A stretch of 64,000 bases of DNA from Sedimentibacter sp. zth1 (GTDB lineage: Bacteria; Bacillota; Clostridia; Tissierellales; Sedimentibacteraceae), in contig NZ_CP071445.1 of the NCBI RefSeq assembly GCF_017352195.1, forward strand, positions 2,914,001-2,978,000, read 5' to 3'. Position numbers and translations under genes: made by a program. Under the pieces are notes generated by a model that had not been told where the DNA came from, did not search any database, and was given only the letters and a program-made list of their open reading frames with translations. Of this stretch, positions 34,176 through 44,460 are shown one piece after another (the first letter of the stretch is position 1; each line of letters opens with the position of its first letter).

Positions 34176-35063
34176 ATGTTTACTCAGTTTTTTGGCAACT
34201 ATTTATTAAGCAATGAACATTTAACATCAGATCAATTGTCAAATGTTTTGGTAGCACAAAAAAATGCAAAAGTTAAGCTTGGGGTTTTAGCTATAAATGC
34301 CGGACTTATGACATCAGAACAGGTAAGAAAAGTTCACCATATGCAATCTAAAGTAGACAAGAAGTTTGGTAATATAGCCGTTGAGTTAGGCTATTTGACA
34401 GATGATCAGGTTGTTGAATTATTAAATGAACAAAAAAGCGGATATCTGTTACTTGGACAGACAATTGTAGATAAGGGCTACATGACACTTGAACAAATTG
34501 AAATAGCTCTTGAAAATTATAAAAAAGAACATAAAATTGAAAATATAAATTTTTCAGATGCTCAAAATTATAAACTGTTAAGTGTAATTGAGGAATTTTA
34601 CAAGTTTAAAAATCGCAAGGATGCAACTATTTATGCGGAATATATTTCTTTATTATTCAAAAATATTATAAGATTTATTGGACAGGATTTTATACCATTA
34701 AATCAATTCCAGTTTGAGAACAAAAAATGCGATTTGCTTGCTTCTCAAAATATAAATGGTAAGTTTAGTACATATACAGCTATAGAAGGCAACGAAGAAG
34801 CACTTATAAAATTTGCTTCAAGGTTTAGTGAAGAAGAATATGCAGAAAATAATGAATACGTAATGGCATCAGTTGGAGAGTTCTTGAATTTAAATAACGG
34901 TATTTTCTCTGTAAATATGTCTAATACTAATAATATAGAACTAGAATTAACACCTCAAGATATTCAAAGTAACATAGAATTGAAAAATCTTAAAAATGCA
35001 ATTTGTATACCTGTACGTTTTACATTTGGTATAATCAATTTTATTATGGCAGATATTAAATAA
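34176..35063 (+). CDS. GspE-N/MshEN-like repeats fused to a CheX-like domain
   Basis: A 295-residue protein whose ATG follows the cheY-like TAG with no gap. Residues 1-125 hold three helical units of the LGVLAINAGLMTSEQVRKV, FGNIAVELGYLTDDQVVELL, LGQTIVDKGYMTLEQIEIAL type. These are the GspE N-terminal/MshEN motif that can bind cyclic di-GMP. The C-terminal half ends with ASVGEFLNLNNGIFSVNMSN and IPVRFTFGIINFIMADIK, resembling CheX/CheC-type phosphatases that act on CheY-P. The CheX catalytic E-x2-N appears as EFLN. A role linking second messenger and chemotaxis is inference. Confidence 0.75.
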   Translation: MFTQFFGNYLLSNEHLTSDQLSNVLVAQKNAKVKLGVLAINAGLMTSEQVRKVHHMQSKVDKKFGNIAVELGYLTDDQVVELLNEQKSGYLLLGQTIVDKGYMTLEQIEIALENYKKEHKIENINFSDAQNYKLLSVIEEFYKFKNRKDATIYAEYISLLFKNIIRFIGQDFIPLNQFQFENKKCDLLASQNINGKFSTYTAIEGNEEALIKFASRFSEEEYAENNEYVMASVGEFLNLNNGIFSVNMSNTNNIELELTPQDIQSNIELKNLKNAICIPVRFTFGIINFIMADIK

Positions 35064-35076
35064 GAATAGACATAAT

Positions 35077-35108
35077 AATGAGTTTTCAAATGAAAACTCA
35101 TTTTTTTT
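35077..35108 (+). terminator. Terminator of the cheY/cheX-like operon
   Basis: AATGAGTTTTC and GAAAACTCATT pair perfectly around AAAT, followed by a T-run. Confidence 0.9.
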
Positions 35109-35212
35109 GTAATTAAATGTTATTTTATGTTTTAAATTAATATTTTTAAATTATCCAAAAATTTTAATATATGGTATAATTATTTATAAAGTAAAAGGGT
35201 GGTGGCAAAGTT

Positions 35213-36106
35213 GTGAAAAATAAAATATGTGTCACTTTATTTATTTTTTTAATAATACTATTTATCATGGTAATTAATATTGATGATGTTAATATTAGTA
35301 AAAAAGCCAATAAATCTATAACGCATACTGGTAAAAATTATATAGAATGTTTATACTATAATCCTGTCGATTTCATACAAATAAAGGAATTTGAAATAAA
35401 GGAAACAGGTATAATACATGGGTGTATTGTACCACATCATTTGGTAGCTAAAGATTTAATACATGAAACATTTCAAAACATAATAAGATGTAAAAATAAA
35501 TACGAAACAGTAATATTATTCGGACCTGACCACCAAAGCATGGATAAGGGAAAAATTTTTACAACACTGAGAGATTATCAGACCCCATATGGTATTCTGA
35601 ACACAAATAATCAATTGACGAGTAAACTGATAAATGAAGGTTTAATAGTTGAAAACAACGAAAAAATGACAATAGAACATTCAACATCAACAATAGTTCC
35701 GTTTATAAAGTATTATTTAGGCGATGTTGATGTAGTAACATTTGCACTGACTAAGCAGACTAAATTAGAACAAGTTAATAAGCTGATTGATGAAATTTAC
35801 AAAAATATAGATATTGAAAATACATTATTTATAGCATCAGTTGATTTTTCACATTATTTAACGCTTGATGAAGCTAATACAATGGATACTATAAGCATGG
35901 ATAAAATAGAAAACAGACAAATAGACGATATCATGAAGTTTACTAATGATAATTTGGATTCTCCCATAAGTATTGTTACAATGCTTAAGCTTATGGAAAA
36001 GGGAAAAGCGAATAACATTTACAGACTAAATCACAGCAATCAAAATCTTATACTTACTATAAAATCTAATCAAACTACAAGTTATATAACATACTTATTT
36101 TATTAA
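35213..36106 (+). CDS. MEMO family protein with membrane anchor
   Basis: A 297-residue protein. An N-terminal hydrophobic anchor (about residues 4-22) precedes the MEMO1/AmmeMemoRadiSam-B fold. HGCIVPHHLVAKD, VILFGPDHQS, YQTPYGILN, IEHSTSTIVPFIKYYLGD and ASVDFSHYLT supply the His/Asp positions equivalent to the metal site of MEMO and related class III extradiol dioxygenases. Most AmmeMemoRadiSam B proteins are cytosolic and accompany an AMMECR1/radical SAM pair, absent here. An exported version next to an alpha-2-macroglobulin gene (24 bases downstream) is unusual. Start GTG 35213 follows GGGTGG. Confidence 0.82.
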   Translation: MKNKICVTLFIFLIILFIMVINIDDVNISKKANKSITHTGKNYIECLYYNPVDFIQIKEFEIKETGIIHGCIVPHHLVAKDLIHETFQNIIRCKNKYETVILFGPDHQSMDKGKIFTTLRDYQTPYGILNTNNQLTSKLINEGLIVENNEKMTIEHSTSTIVPFIKYYLGDVDVVTFALTKQTKLEQVNKLIDEIYKNIDIENTLFIASVDFSHYLTLDEANTMDTISMDKIENRQIDDIMKFTNDNLDSPISIVTMLKLMEKGKANNIYRLNHSNQNLILTIKSNQTTSYITYLFY

Positions 36107-36130
36107 ATTATAATTAATATCGGAGGAATT

Positions 36131-39100
36131 ATGTTAAAAAGAATTATTGCATTATTATTATGCGTAGCTTTTCTACTGACAGCATGTTCCAACAAAACAG
36201 ATACTACAATCAACAATACGGATAGTACGGATGATTTGCCACAAGGAGAAGTGGTTCTAGCAACTAAGGATAATAAGACATTACTTGATAATTTTAAGCT
36301 CACAGCTACAAAAGCAAGTGCTGAAGGTATTGAAAGTACCAGCGGTTTTACATTAACTTCAAAATCAGAAATACAAAAAGACACTATAAAATCAAATCTA
36401 AAAATTATACCACAAACAGATTTTAACATAGAAGAAGTATCATCAACTGTTTATAATATTGTCCCAACTGCTAATTTGAAAAATAATTCTGTTTATCAGA
36501 TTAAGTTTAATGAGGATGAAGAAATTTATTCGTGGGCTTTTCAGACTAAAAAAAATCTTCAAATCACTGAAACAATTCCTTGTGACGGAAGTAATTATGT
36601 TCCGGCACAAACAGGTATAGAAATGTATTTCACTCTCAATGAAATTGAAAATATTGAGGAATACTTTGAAATAGAACCACATGTTGAAGGAAGATTTGAG
36701 CAAAAAAATGGAATGGTTGTTTTTGCACCGTCAGAAAAATTGGTGAATAGCTGCAAATACACTGTTACAATAAAAAAAGATCTAAGTGCTAAAAATAGTG
36801 ATGAAACACTAAAGGATGATTATACTTTTTCGTTTCAGATAGAGGATGAAGAGGCGTATAGTATTTGTATAGAACCTTTTAGAAATATTTATGAAGGCAA
36901 TGTAAAATTTATTGAAGGTTACTTGGATAGAGAATATGAAAATGAAGAATGTATTGTAAATATCTATAAGTATGATTCATATGATAGCTTTGAAAAATGT
37001 GTCATAAATTATATTAACTTAAATAAGCTTGAAGATGATTGTACAGAGGATGAAAATCTAACGCTAACTAGCTCAGTTGCGCAAAAACCGTATATGGTTG
37101 AGACGTATTATAGGAAAAAGGCAGTATATGAATTGCCTAAAGATTTAGCTAAGGGATATTATCTAACAGAGATTGTCTATAAAGATAATATAAAGAGGTA
37201 TGTATTTTTACAAATCAATGACTTACTAATTTATAATGCAAACACGCAAAGTGAGACATTTGTATTTGTTGCAGATGGAAAAACCAATAAAGGTATTGGG
37301 GATGTTAGTGTTTGTAAGAACAATGAATTCATTGGGAAAACAAAAGATGAGGGTGTACTTATTAAAAAAATAGAAGATAAAAAAATTGTAGACGAAAAAA
37401 TTAATGATACATTTTATATGACATTTAAAAAAGAGGGCTATAATAATTTTATATTTGCTAAAAACTGCATTGATAATACTTACTACGACTATAGATATCG
37501 CCAAAGAACTAATAACTCAACAGATTATTTTATTTATTTAGATACTGATAGACCAGTATATCTTCCTACAGATACTATTAATGTTTGGGGATTTTTAAGA
37601 TACAGAGATGACAGGTTAACTAAAAATGTTAGAATTGATTTGGTGGAAAATGAAACAAAAATTATTTTGGATAGTAAAAAAGCTGAAATAAGTGAGATAG
37701 GAAGCTATGAAACTTATTTTGACATAAATAATATTACATCATATGGTTGCTGTATAAAAGTATATGATAATGATATATTGGTTGATAGCAGGGGTGTAAG
37801 TATAGCTAAATATACAAAGCCTTTATTTAAACTGTCGGGAAAGCTTGATAAGGAATATTTGTATAGTGGAGATGATTTATCTTATAAATTAAATGCTAAT
37901 TTTTATGATGATGCTCCATATCCTAATTTGAAAGTAGATTATAGAACATGTCTTTTGAAGAATGGTTCTAATATTCAATATACAGAAAAGAGTAATGTAT
38001 TAGCACTTGATGAAAATGGAGAATATACTACAAAAGTTAATACTGATGTTAAAGCAAATACATGGAGACCACAAACAATATATGTATACTGTTTTAACAA
38101 TGAAGCGGAGGATAAGCAAGTTAAATGTTATAACACATCTAAGGTTTTTCCGAAAAAAGTAATGCTTGAGGTTGAACAAAATAACAAAAAAGAACCTAAA
38201 AAATTTGATATTTTACTTCACAAATTAGATTTAGCAAATTATAATGCTGATGAAAATGATTATACATCACTCAGAAGTGATCCTATGAGTGGTAAAGTAA
38301 AGCTTAATATTGTTGAAAGATATTGTGAAACTAAAAAAATCGGTGAAGAATATGATTATATAAATAAAGTAAATGTAATAAAATATAAATCATATGAAAT
38401 AGAAAATACTGTTATTGATGAATACGTAGATATATCAAATGGACTGTATAATTTTGAAATTCCAAACTTTAATTCTGAAAGAGAGTATAAAATTACTGCT
38501 TATTATGAAGATGGTATTGGTGGAATATATGAGGAATTTTGGATAGGTAGATATTTTAATTATGCAAATGATGATAAAATTTATCAAATAGAACACAAAA
38601 AAAGTTGTGATTCTAGTTATAAATTCAGTTACAGAGTAAATGAAGAGGTTAATTTGCAATTAACATATAATGGTATACCTGTAGAAAACAGCAATAATGA
38701 TAATTTAGTATTGTTAATGTTAAGAGAAAACATTGTTGATTATAATATTGGTGAAGATACATCAGTTGAATTAAATTTTGAAGAAAAATATATACCAAAT
38801 GTTCAACTAGAAGGAATATATATTAAAGATGGTTTTATGTATCCTATCCGCTACAGCTCAGGAGTAGATTATGACGAAACAGAAAGAAAGATAAGTTTTG
38901 ATGTATCTACAGATAAGGATAATTATAAGCCAGGTGATGAAGTAACTTTAAATATAAAAGCCTACGATGAGAACTATAAACCGTGTAAGGCAGATGTTAA
39001 TATTAGTATTGTGGATGAAGCATATTTTGCTGTTTTCGGAAAAAGTACCGATACTTTGGGTGAACTTTATGCAACATATTATGGTACTTCAATATTAAAC

Positions 39101-41056
39101 AGTTATATGTCAAATATATACTCAATTCCAGAGGAAATGTGTCCAGAAATGGGTGGCGGTGGAGGATATGATGATGTACTGAGAGATGATTTTCGAGATA
39201 CAAATGTATTTGACACTATAACTACCAATGATGATGGTAGCTTGACGTATAAATTTAAATTAGCTGATAATTTAACTTCTTGGAGGATAACACATCAAGC
39301 AATTTCAGATAAAATGTATGCAGGAAGTGGAACAAAAAATATAACAGTTAGCTTACCGTTTTATGTAAACTTAATAATGGGTGATGAATATCTAAAAGAG
39401 GATAAAATATGTGCGACGCTTAGAACCTTTGGTACTGAAGCAACTGAAGGCGAAAAAGTTCAATATACAGTAAAAATTAAAAATAAAGCTACCCTTGAAG
39501 AAAAAGAGTATAAAGTAACAGGTATAATAGGTGAATATACAAATATTTATCTTGATAAGCTCGATTTGGGTGAGTACGAAATATATGCCTACGGAAGTTA
39601 TAGCGATTTTAAGGATGGTGTAAAAAAAGATTTCAGAGTAGCTGATTCTTTAATATATTTTAATAATACAGATTATTATAAATTAACTGATGATACAGTA
39701 TTAGATGAAGTTTGTTCTAATGCGGTAATTACACTGTTTAATGAAAGCAAATCAGACTTTTATAATAGTTTGAAAAATATCTCGTATGGTTACGGAGGTA
39801 GAAGAATAGATCAAACTGTAACTTCTATGATTGCAAATAAATATATGAACGAATATTTTGATGCTAACCAAAGCTATAATGAAAAGGATTTGTTAGATGA
39901 ACTGGCTAAGTATGAGTCTAAAAATGGTGGATATAAATTGTTACCTTATTCTAAGGAAAATACAGAGTTAACAGCTAAACTTATAAATTTATACAGCAAT
40001 AACTATATGGATGCAAAGGTCAAAAGATATTTTTATAACATAATTGATTCAGCAGAAAATTATAATACAGATGTTGCTGCAGCTCTATGGGGATTAAGTA
40101 ATTACAAAGAGCCTGTTCTTCTTACCGTTTACAATTTACTTGAGAATGAAGAATTAGAAGTCAGAGATAAGCTCTATCTTTCACTTGCACTTACTGAATT
40201 TGGTGATTATGGTACAGCTTATAAATACTATAAGGAAATTCTTGATAAGAATGTAATAACAAAAGCAAATTATTTATATCTTGACAATAGCATAAACGAC
40301 GTAGACAGTTATGAGCTTACATCTCTGATGTCAGTGCTTGGGCTTGAATTAGGTGATATAAACAACAGTGATAATTTGTTTAAATATATATATAATGTTC
40401 CAAGTGAGTACACACTATCTAATTTAGAACAGTTAATGTATATTACAAACAGAGATATTATGAGCCTTGAAGAAATAAAAAATCTTTTCGGGGAAATAAC
40501 AGTTACTGTAGATGGAAAAAGTAAAGATTATAAATTAAAGTTTTTTAACACAGAGTCATTTTCAATACAAAAAGAGAAAATTAAGGACATAAGATTTACA
40601 AACATAAAAGGTGAAATTGCTTGCAACGTTGATGCACTTGGCAACAAAGATGATTTAGACAAAAATAAAACTATACGATTCTCACTAGATGTATCATATG
40701 GCTTAGAAAAGGGTGGTTTAGGTCAGACAGAATTCAAACAGTCAGACTTGTTAAAAGTGATAATTACACCTACTATTAAGCCAAGTGTTGAATCTTTATA
40801 TTATGAGATTACTTATATAATTCCTGCAGGGTTTAGGTTTATGGAGACAGATAATAAAAACGAGTCTTATGTGAAACAGAATGGTCAGAAAATAACAGGA
40901 ATGTGTTCTTATAATAATAAAGATGGTGTTAAACCAATGATAATTTATATGCAGGCAGTTCAACCAGGTGAATATGCAATTGATTATGTGGTAATGAAAG
41001 ATTTATTCTCAAGTGATTTAAATTATATTGAAAAGAGTAAACTGATAATTAAATAA
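36131..41056 (+). CDS. Alpha-2-macroglobulin-like lipoprotein without thioester
   Basis: A 1641-residue surface lipoprotein: signal peptide with lipobox LTAC (Cys20), Ig-like domains, the MG2 strand YLDTDRPVYLPTDTINVWGF near residue 465, a second GDEVTLNIKAYDENYKPCKA macroglobulin domain near 935, a glycine-rich bait-like stretch (MCPEMGGGGGYDD near 1010), and the A2M core NLTSWRITHQAISDKMYAG near 1045. Where the thioester CxEQ should begin the alpha-helical domain it reads SYGYGGRRIDQTV, so the covalent trap chemistry is absent. Bacterial relatives trap proteases at the cell surface. It is preceded by the MEMO-like gene in the same orientation. The ATG follows GGAGG. Confidence 0.92.
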   Translation: MLKRIIALLLCVAFLLTACSNKTDTTINNTDSTDDLPQGEVVLATKDNKTLLDNFKLTATKASAEGIESTSGFTLTSKSEIQKDTIKSNLKIIPQTDFNIEEVSSTVYNIVPTANLKNNSVYQIKFNEDEEIYSWAFQTKKNLQITETIPCDGSNYVPAQTGIEMYFTLNEIENIEEYFEIEPHVEGRFEQKNGMVVFAPSEKLVNSCKYTVTIKKDLSAKNSDETLKDDYTFSFQIEDEEAYSICIEPFRNIYEGNVKFIEGYLDREYENEECIVNIYKYDSYDSFEKCVINYINLNKLEDDCTEDENLTLTSSVAQKPYMVETYYRKKAVYELPKDLAKGYYLTEIVYKDNIKRYVFLQINDLLIYNANTQSETFVFVADGKTNKGIGDVSVCKNNEFIGKTKDEGVLIKKIEDKKIVDEKINDTFYMTFKKEGYNNFIFAKNCIDNTYYDYRYRQRTNNSTDYFIYLDTDRPVYLPTDTINVWGFLRYRDDRLTKNVRIDLVENETKIILDSKKAEISEIGSYETYFDINNITSYGCCIKVYDNDILVDSRGVSIAKYTKPLFKLSGKLDKEYLYSGDDLSYKLNANFYDDAPYPNLKVDYRTCLLKNGSNIQYTEKSNVLALDENGEYTTKVNTDVKANTWRPQTIYVYCFNNEAEDKQVKCYNTSKVFPKKVMLEVEQNNKKEPKKFDILLHKLDLANYNADENDYTSLRSDPMSGKVKLNIVERYCETKKIGEEYDYINKVNVIKYKSYEIENTVIDEYVDISNGLYNFEIPNFNSEREYKITAYYEDGIGGIYEEFWIGRYFNYANDDKIYQIEHKKSCDSSYKFSYRVNEEVNLQLTYNGIPVENSNNDNLVLLMLRENIVDYNIGEDTSVELNFEEKYIPNVQLEGIYIKDGFMYPIRYSSGVDYDETERKISFDVSTDKDNYKPGDEVTLNIKAYDENYKPCKADVNISIVDEAYFAVFGKSTDTLGELYATYYGTSILNSYMSNIYSIPEEMCPEMGGGGGYDDVLRDDFRDTNVFDTITTNDDGSLTYKFKLADNLTSWRITHQAISDKMYAGSGTKNITVSLPFYVNLIMGDEYLKEDKICATLRTFGTEATEGEKVQYTVKIKNKATLEEKEYKVTGIIGEYTNIYLDKLDLGEYEIYAYGSYSDFKDGVKKDFRVADSLIYFNNTDYYKLTDDTVLDEVCSNAVITLFNESKSDFYNSLKNISYGYGGRRIDQTVTSMIANKYMNEYFDANQSYNEKDLLDELAKYESKNGGYKLLPYSKENTELTAKLINLYSNNYMDAKVKRYFYNIIDSAENYNTDVAAALWGLSNYKEPVLLTVYNLLENEELEVRDKLYLSLALTEFGDYGTAYKYYKEILDKNVITKANYLYLDNSINDVDSYELTSLMSVLGLELGDINNSDNLFKYIYNVPSEYTLSNLEQLMYITNRDIMSLEEIKNLFGEITVTVDGKSKDYKLKFFNTESFSIQKEKIKDIRFTNIKGEIACNVDALGNKDDLDKNKTIRFSLDVSYGLEKGGLGQTEFKQSDLLKVIITPTIKPSVESLYYEITYIIPAGFRFMETDNKNESYVKQNGQKITGMCSYNNKDGVKPMIIYMQAVQPGEYAIDYVVMKDLFSSDLNYIEKSKLIIK

Positions 41057-41059
41057 ACT

Positions 41060-41102
41060 AAAAGGCATTTGATAAGTTTTATTATATCAAATGCCTTTTT
41101 TT
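41060..41102 (+). terminator. Terminator of the macroglobulin gene
   Basis: AAAAGGCATTTGATA and TATCAAATGCCTTTT pair perfectly, followed by TTTT. Confidence 0.92.
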
Positions 41103-41219
41103 CAACTGCTAGTTGTAATATATTCAATTGTTGTGGTATTGTTTAGAAGTATAACTTTAAGTATAATTAGAATATAATATAGTTTATAATAACTTAAATC
41201 ACAAAATAGGAGGTATACT

Positions 41220-42830
41220 TTGAAAAACAAACAAAAAATAAGCAATTTAATTAAACCTATATTAATGAAGGTTAGTATTACTTCTTGTTTGCTAAAATTG
41301 ATTTCAGTTCCAATAGCGTTAATAACAGCTAATTTAATGTCCAACATGGTTACAAATGCAACAAATGGTAATGTTCATAGTGTAATCAAGTATTCAATAT
41401 ATATTTTATCAGTTATAATTATTGATAAGTTATTTAGTATATTAGCTACTATAAGTTTTGAAAAAAAAGTGTCTACATCTAAACATAAATGTAAAATGTT
41501 TTTATATAAAAATCTTTTTAATAATCCACTTAATATTTTATATGATGAAGAGCATGGAAAGGCAATTGAGTTATTAAATGATGATTTTAACACAGTAACA
41601 GATATTTATATAAGTACATATCCAAGATTTATTGTAGGTATTATTACTTCTGTATCATATTTTGTTTATATTTTTATGAAAAACAAATATATAGCTTATA
41701 GTTTACTAATTATATCATTAGTTCAATTGCTACCACCATTAATTATTAAAAAGTATATGCAACAAAATTATGATGCTTCAAGAGGGGTAGAAGCAGAATT
41801 AACAGAATATGTAGTTTCAAGTTACAAAGGATTTGCTACAATAAAATTGTATGGACTTAAAAATTGGTATATAGAAGGACTTAAAAGGATACATAAAAAG
41901 TATATTAAAATAGGCAATAGAGCGGAGCTAACAAGTGCTGCAGAAAACTCAATGACATATTTATTGGAAAATATATTACAATATGGTACATATGGTGCAT
42001 TGGGATTATTGGTGCTTTTTGAATTTTCTACATTAGACATTGCTATAGTTGCAATAGCTTTATCTGGTGGACTTTATGGAGCAGTAAGCACTATTTTTAA
42101 TTCAATACCAGAATTTGCTGTTTCACATACTGCACTAAAAAGGCTTGCAGTATGGTTTGATTTTGAACAGCAAGAAGGTCTCGAAATAAATAATAATCAA
42201 ATAAATTTAAAGAATGTTTGCTATGAGTTTGAAGAAAAAAAAATAATGTCAAATACTAATGTTAGCTTTGATTTAGCAAAATTGAATGTAATTAAGGGAG
42301 AGAATGGTATAGGCAAATCAACATTGCTTAAGCTTATGTTAGGAATTTTAGTAAACAAAAGTGGAGAAATTAGAATAGGAGGCATAAAGCCTACCGAAAT
42401 CAAAGATAGTGAGTGGTGTGAAAATGTTTTATATTTACCACAAGATGATATAAATATAAATGTAACACCTGTTGAGTTATATAGTTCAATTGCTGATAAA
42501 AAATTCTCTAAATGTATTGATATAGCGTCTGAATTTGGATTAACAGATAAAATATTAAAATACAGTGTTATTTCAGAGCTGTCAGGAGGAGAAAGAAAAA
42601 AAGTATATTTATCATTGGTATTAGCTTTAGAATCAACAATTATGATTCTTGATGAACCAACAAATTCGCTTGATAGCTATGGAAAAGACGTTTTAATAAA
42701 AAAACTTGTTGATATAAAAAATAGCAGAGGTGCTGTAATTGTTACACATGATGATAAATTAACAAGAATAGCGGATAGAATATATACATTTGATAAAGGT
42801 GGTGAAATATATGAATTTGAAACAGATTAA
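41220..42830 (+). CDS. ABC exporter half-transporter 1 (TMD-NBD)
   Basis: A 536-residue type IV half-exporter. Five or six membrane helices cover about residues 15-300. The nucleotide domain has Walker A IKGENGIGKSTLLK (near residue 357), signature SELSGGERKKVYLSLVLA, Walker B IMILDEPTNSLD and switch VTHDD. It starts with TTG 6 bases after AGGAGG and overlaps the next half-transporter gene by 20 bases, so the two should form a heterodimer. The extended arginine/lysine-rich signature resembles the decayed ATPase at 5364. The substrate, perhaps a peptide, is unknown. Confidence 0.9.
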   Translation: MKNKQKISNLIKPILMKVSITSCLLKLISVPIALITANLMSNMVTNATNGNVHSVIKYSIYILSVIIIDKLFSILATISFEKKVSTSKHKCKMFLYKNLFNNPLNILYDEEHGKAIELLNDDFNTVTDIYISTYPRFIVGIITSVSYFVYIFMKNKYIAYSLLIISLVQLLPPLIIKKYMQQNYDASRGVEAELTEYVVSSYKGFATIKLYGLKNWYIEGLKRIHKKYIKIGNRAELTSAAENSMTYLLENILQYGTYGALGLLVLFEFSTLDIAIVAIALSGGLYGAVSTIFNSIPEFAVSHTALKRLAVWFDFEQQEGLEINNNQINLKNVCYEFEEKKIMSNTNVSFDLAKLNVIKGENGIGKSTLLKLMLGILVNKSGEIRIGGIKPTEIKDSEWCENVLYLPQDDININVTPVELYSSIADKKFSKCIDIASEFGLTDKILKYSVISELSGGERKKVYLSLVLALESTIMILDEPTNSLDSYGKDVLIKKLVDIKNSRGAVIVTHDDKLTRIADRIYTFDKGGEIYEFETD

Positions 42831-44409
42831 AAAACTAATATATAGTGATTTAGCTAAAACAATGACAGTACCACTTGTTTTTAATCTTATAGAGCAGGTT
42901 ATTGCATCTATATTGACTGTTTATACTGCAAAAGTATTAGGCTCATTTGCAGATTCTATATTTACACTTAATATTGAATATGGATTGAATAATATAAAGA
43001 AAATAATGATATGTATATTAATATATGTTATTGTTATACCATTTATTGATTTAGTTTGTAAAATCACTATGTTAAAAGGAGCTTTGGCACACGATAGAAT
43101 TTTATATGCAAGGTTTCTAAATAAAGAATATAGAAATGCTATGAAATTAGAAGCAGGAGAAGTACAATATCGTTTGGAAGATGATCCGATAGATTTTAGA
43201 GGGTATTGGATGAATATAATAACAAAGTATATAACAGTACCATTAACTTTTGTATATGTATTATCTAATTCATTGAAAATCAGTGTTTATTTTACGATGC
43301 TAATCTTTGCTATTTCTTTGATAAAGTTATTTGTTCCAATGTTTACAGCTAAACTTGAATCTAAATATGATTTAAAAAATAGACAATATAATACTTCTGT
43401 TAGAGTTTACGAAACAGAAATAGCAACAAAATCATGTGCATTGAAAATGATAAATATAGCAAATGCATTTATTAAAATGTTAGACCAATTGTTTATTAAT
43501 TATTTCAATAACGTTCAAAAAAAGGATATAACTATAAAAACGGTAGCAGAAAATATAGAAACTTTTATAAATTCTTTAACTAAGGTTATTACATTGATTA
43601 TTGGTGCAATTATGGTTTCAAATAAAAGTATTAGTGCTGGTAATGTAGCAACAATGATAGGCTTTTTAGGAGTGTTTGATATTGTTTTAGGTGATGTATC
43701 ATATATTATTAAAAAAAGCTATATTATGAAGGAGTTAAGCGAAAGAATATCTATTTTATATTCTAATGCTGAAGTCTTAAACGGTAAAAAAATAGATAAT
43801 GTGGATAGTATTGAATTAAGAAATCTAAGTATTTCGTATGATGATAAAAAAGTATTTAATAACTTATGCTTTAAATATTTTAATGGTGATAAGCTTGCAT
43901 TGATAGGTACTAATGGTAGTGGTAAAACGACACTCTTGAAACTTATTTGTGGACTTTTAAAAGAATATGATGGAAGCTTAATGATAAATGCAATTGAGTT
44001 TTATGATATTAGCATAGAAAGTTTGAGAGATAAGATCGCATATGCTATGCAAGATCCATATCTTTTTAAAGGAACAATTAGAGATAATATAAGGCTTGGA
44101 AATTTAAATGCGACTAATGAAGAAATAGACGAGGTTATAAAAGCAGTAGGAATTAGGCAAATTGAAAATAGAGATGTTGGCTTTGGCAGAAATGATTTAT
44201 CAGGTGGTGAAAAACAACGTGTATCTATAGCAAGAGCTTTGCTAAAGAACTCAAAAATATTAATATTAGACGAACCTAGCAATAATTTAGATACGGACGG
44301 TAAAGAGTGGTTAAAACAGTTTGTAAAAAATAGTGATAGGTCAATTATTTTTGTATCTCATGATGAAGATATAACAAACTATGCAAGTAAAGTAGTTTAT
44401 ATGAAATAA
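42811..44409 (+). CDS. ABC exporter half-transporter 2 (TMD-NBD)
   Basis: A 532-residue partner of the preceding protein with the same layout: membrane domain to about residue 300, then Walker A LIGTNGSGKTTLLK (near residue 365), Q-loop YAMQDPYLFKGTIRDNI, signature DLSGGEKQRVSIARAL, Walker B ILILDEPSNNLD and switch VSHDED. I chose ATG 42811, inside the end of the previous gene and after AAAGGTGG, over in-frame TTG 42790. Coupled translation suggests equal amounts of both subunits. Confidence 0.9.
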   Translation: MNLKQIKKLIYSDLAKTMTVPLVFNLIEQVIASILTVYTAKVLGSFADSIFTLNIEYGLNNIKKIMICILIYVIVIPFIDLVCKITMLKGALAHDRILYARFLNKEYRNAMKLEAGEVQYRLEDDPIDFRGYWMNIITKYITVPLTFVYVLSNSLKISVYFTMLIFAISLIKLFVPMFTAKLESKYDLKNRQYNTSVRVYETEIATKSCALKMINIANAFIKMLDQLFINYFNNVQKKDITIKTVAENIETFINSLTKVITLIIGAIMVSNKSISAGNVATMIGFLGVFDIVLGDVSYIIKKSYIMKELSERISILYSNAEVLNGKKIDNVDSIELRNLSISYDDKKVFNNLCFKYFNGDKLALIGTNGSGKTTLLKLICGLLKEYDGSLMINAIEFYDISIESLRDKIAYAMQDPYLFKGTIRDNIRLGNLNATNEEIDEVIKAVGIRQIENRDVGFGRNDLSGGEKQRVSIARALLKNSKILILDEPSNNLDTDGKEWLKQFVKNSDRSIIFVSHDEDITNYASKVVYMK

Positions 44410-44442
44410 AAAGCAAGATTATAAAAATAATCTTGCTTTTTT
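44409..44442. terminator. Bidirectional terminator
   Basis: AAAAGCAAGATTAT and ATAATCTTGCTTTT pair perfectly around AAAA. It lies between the convergent exporter and MacB-type genes, with T-runs in both directions. Confidence 0.88.
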
Positions 44443-44460
44443 CTCTTTTTCTTTTACAAT

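Noticed and set aside
36103-36429. 108-codon antisense frame over the macroglobulin start
   Set aside because: Overlaps the lipoprotein signal region and lacks a binding site.
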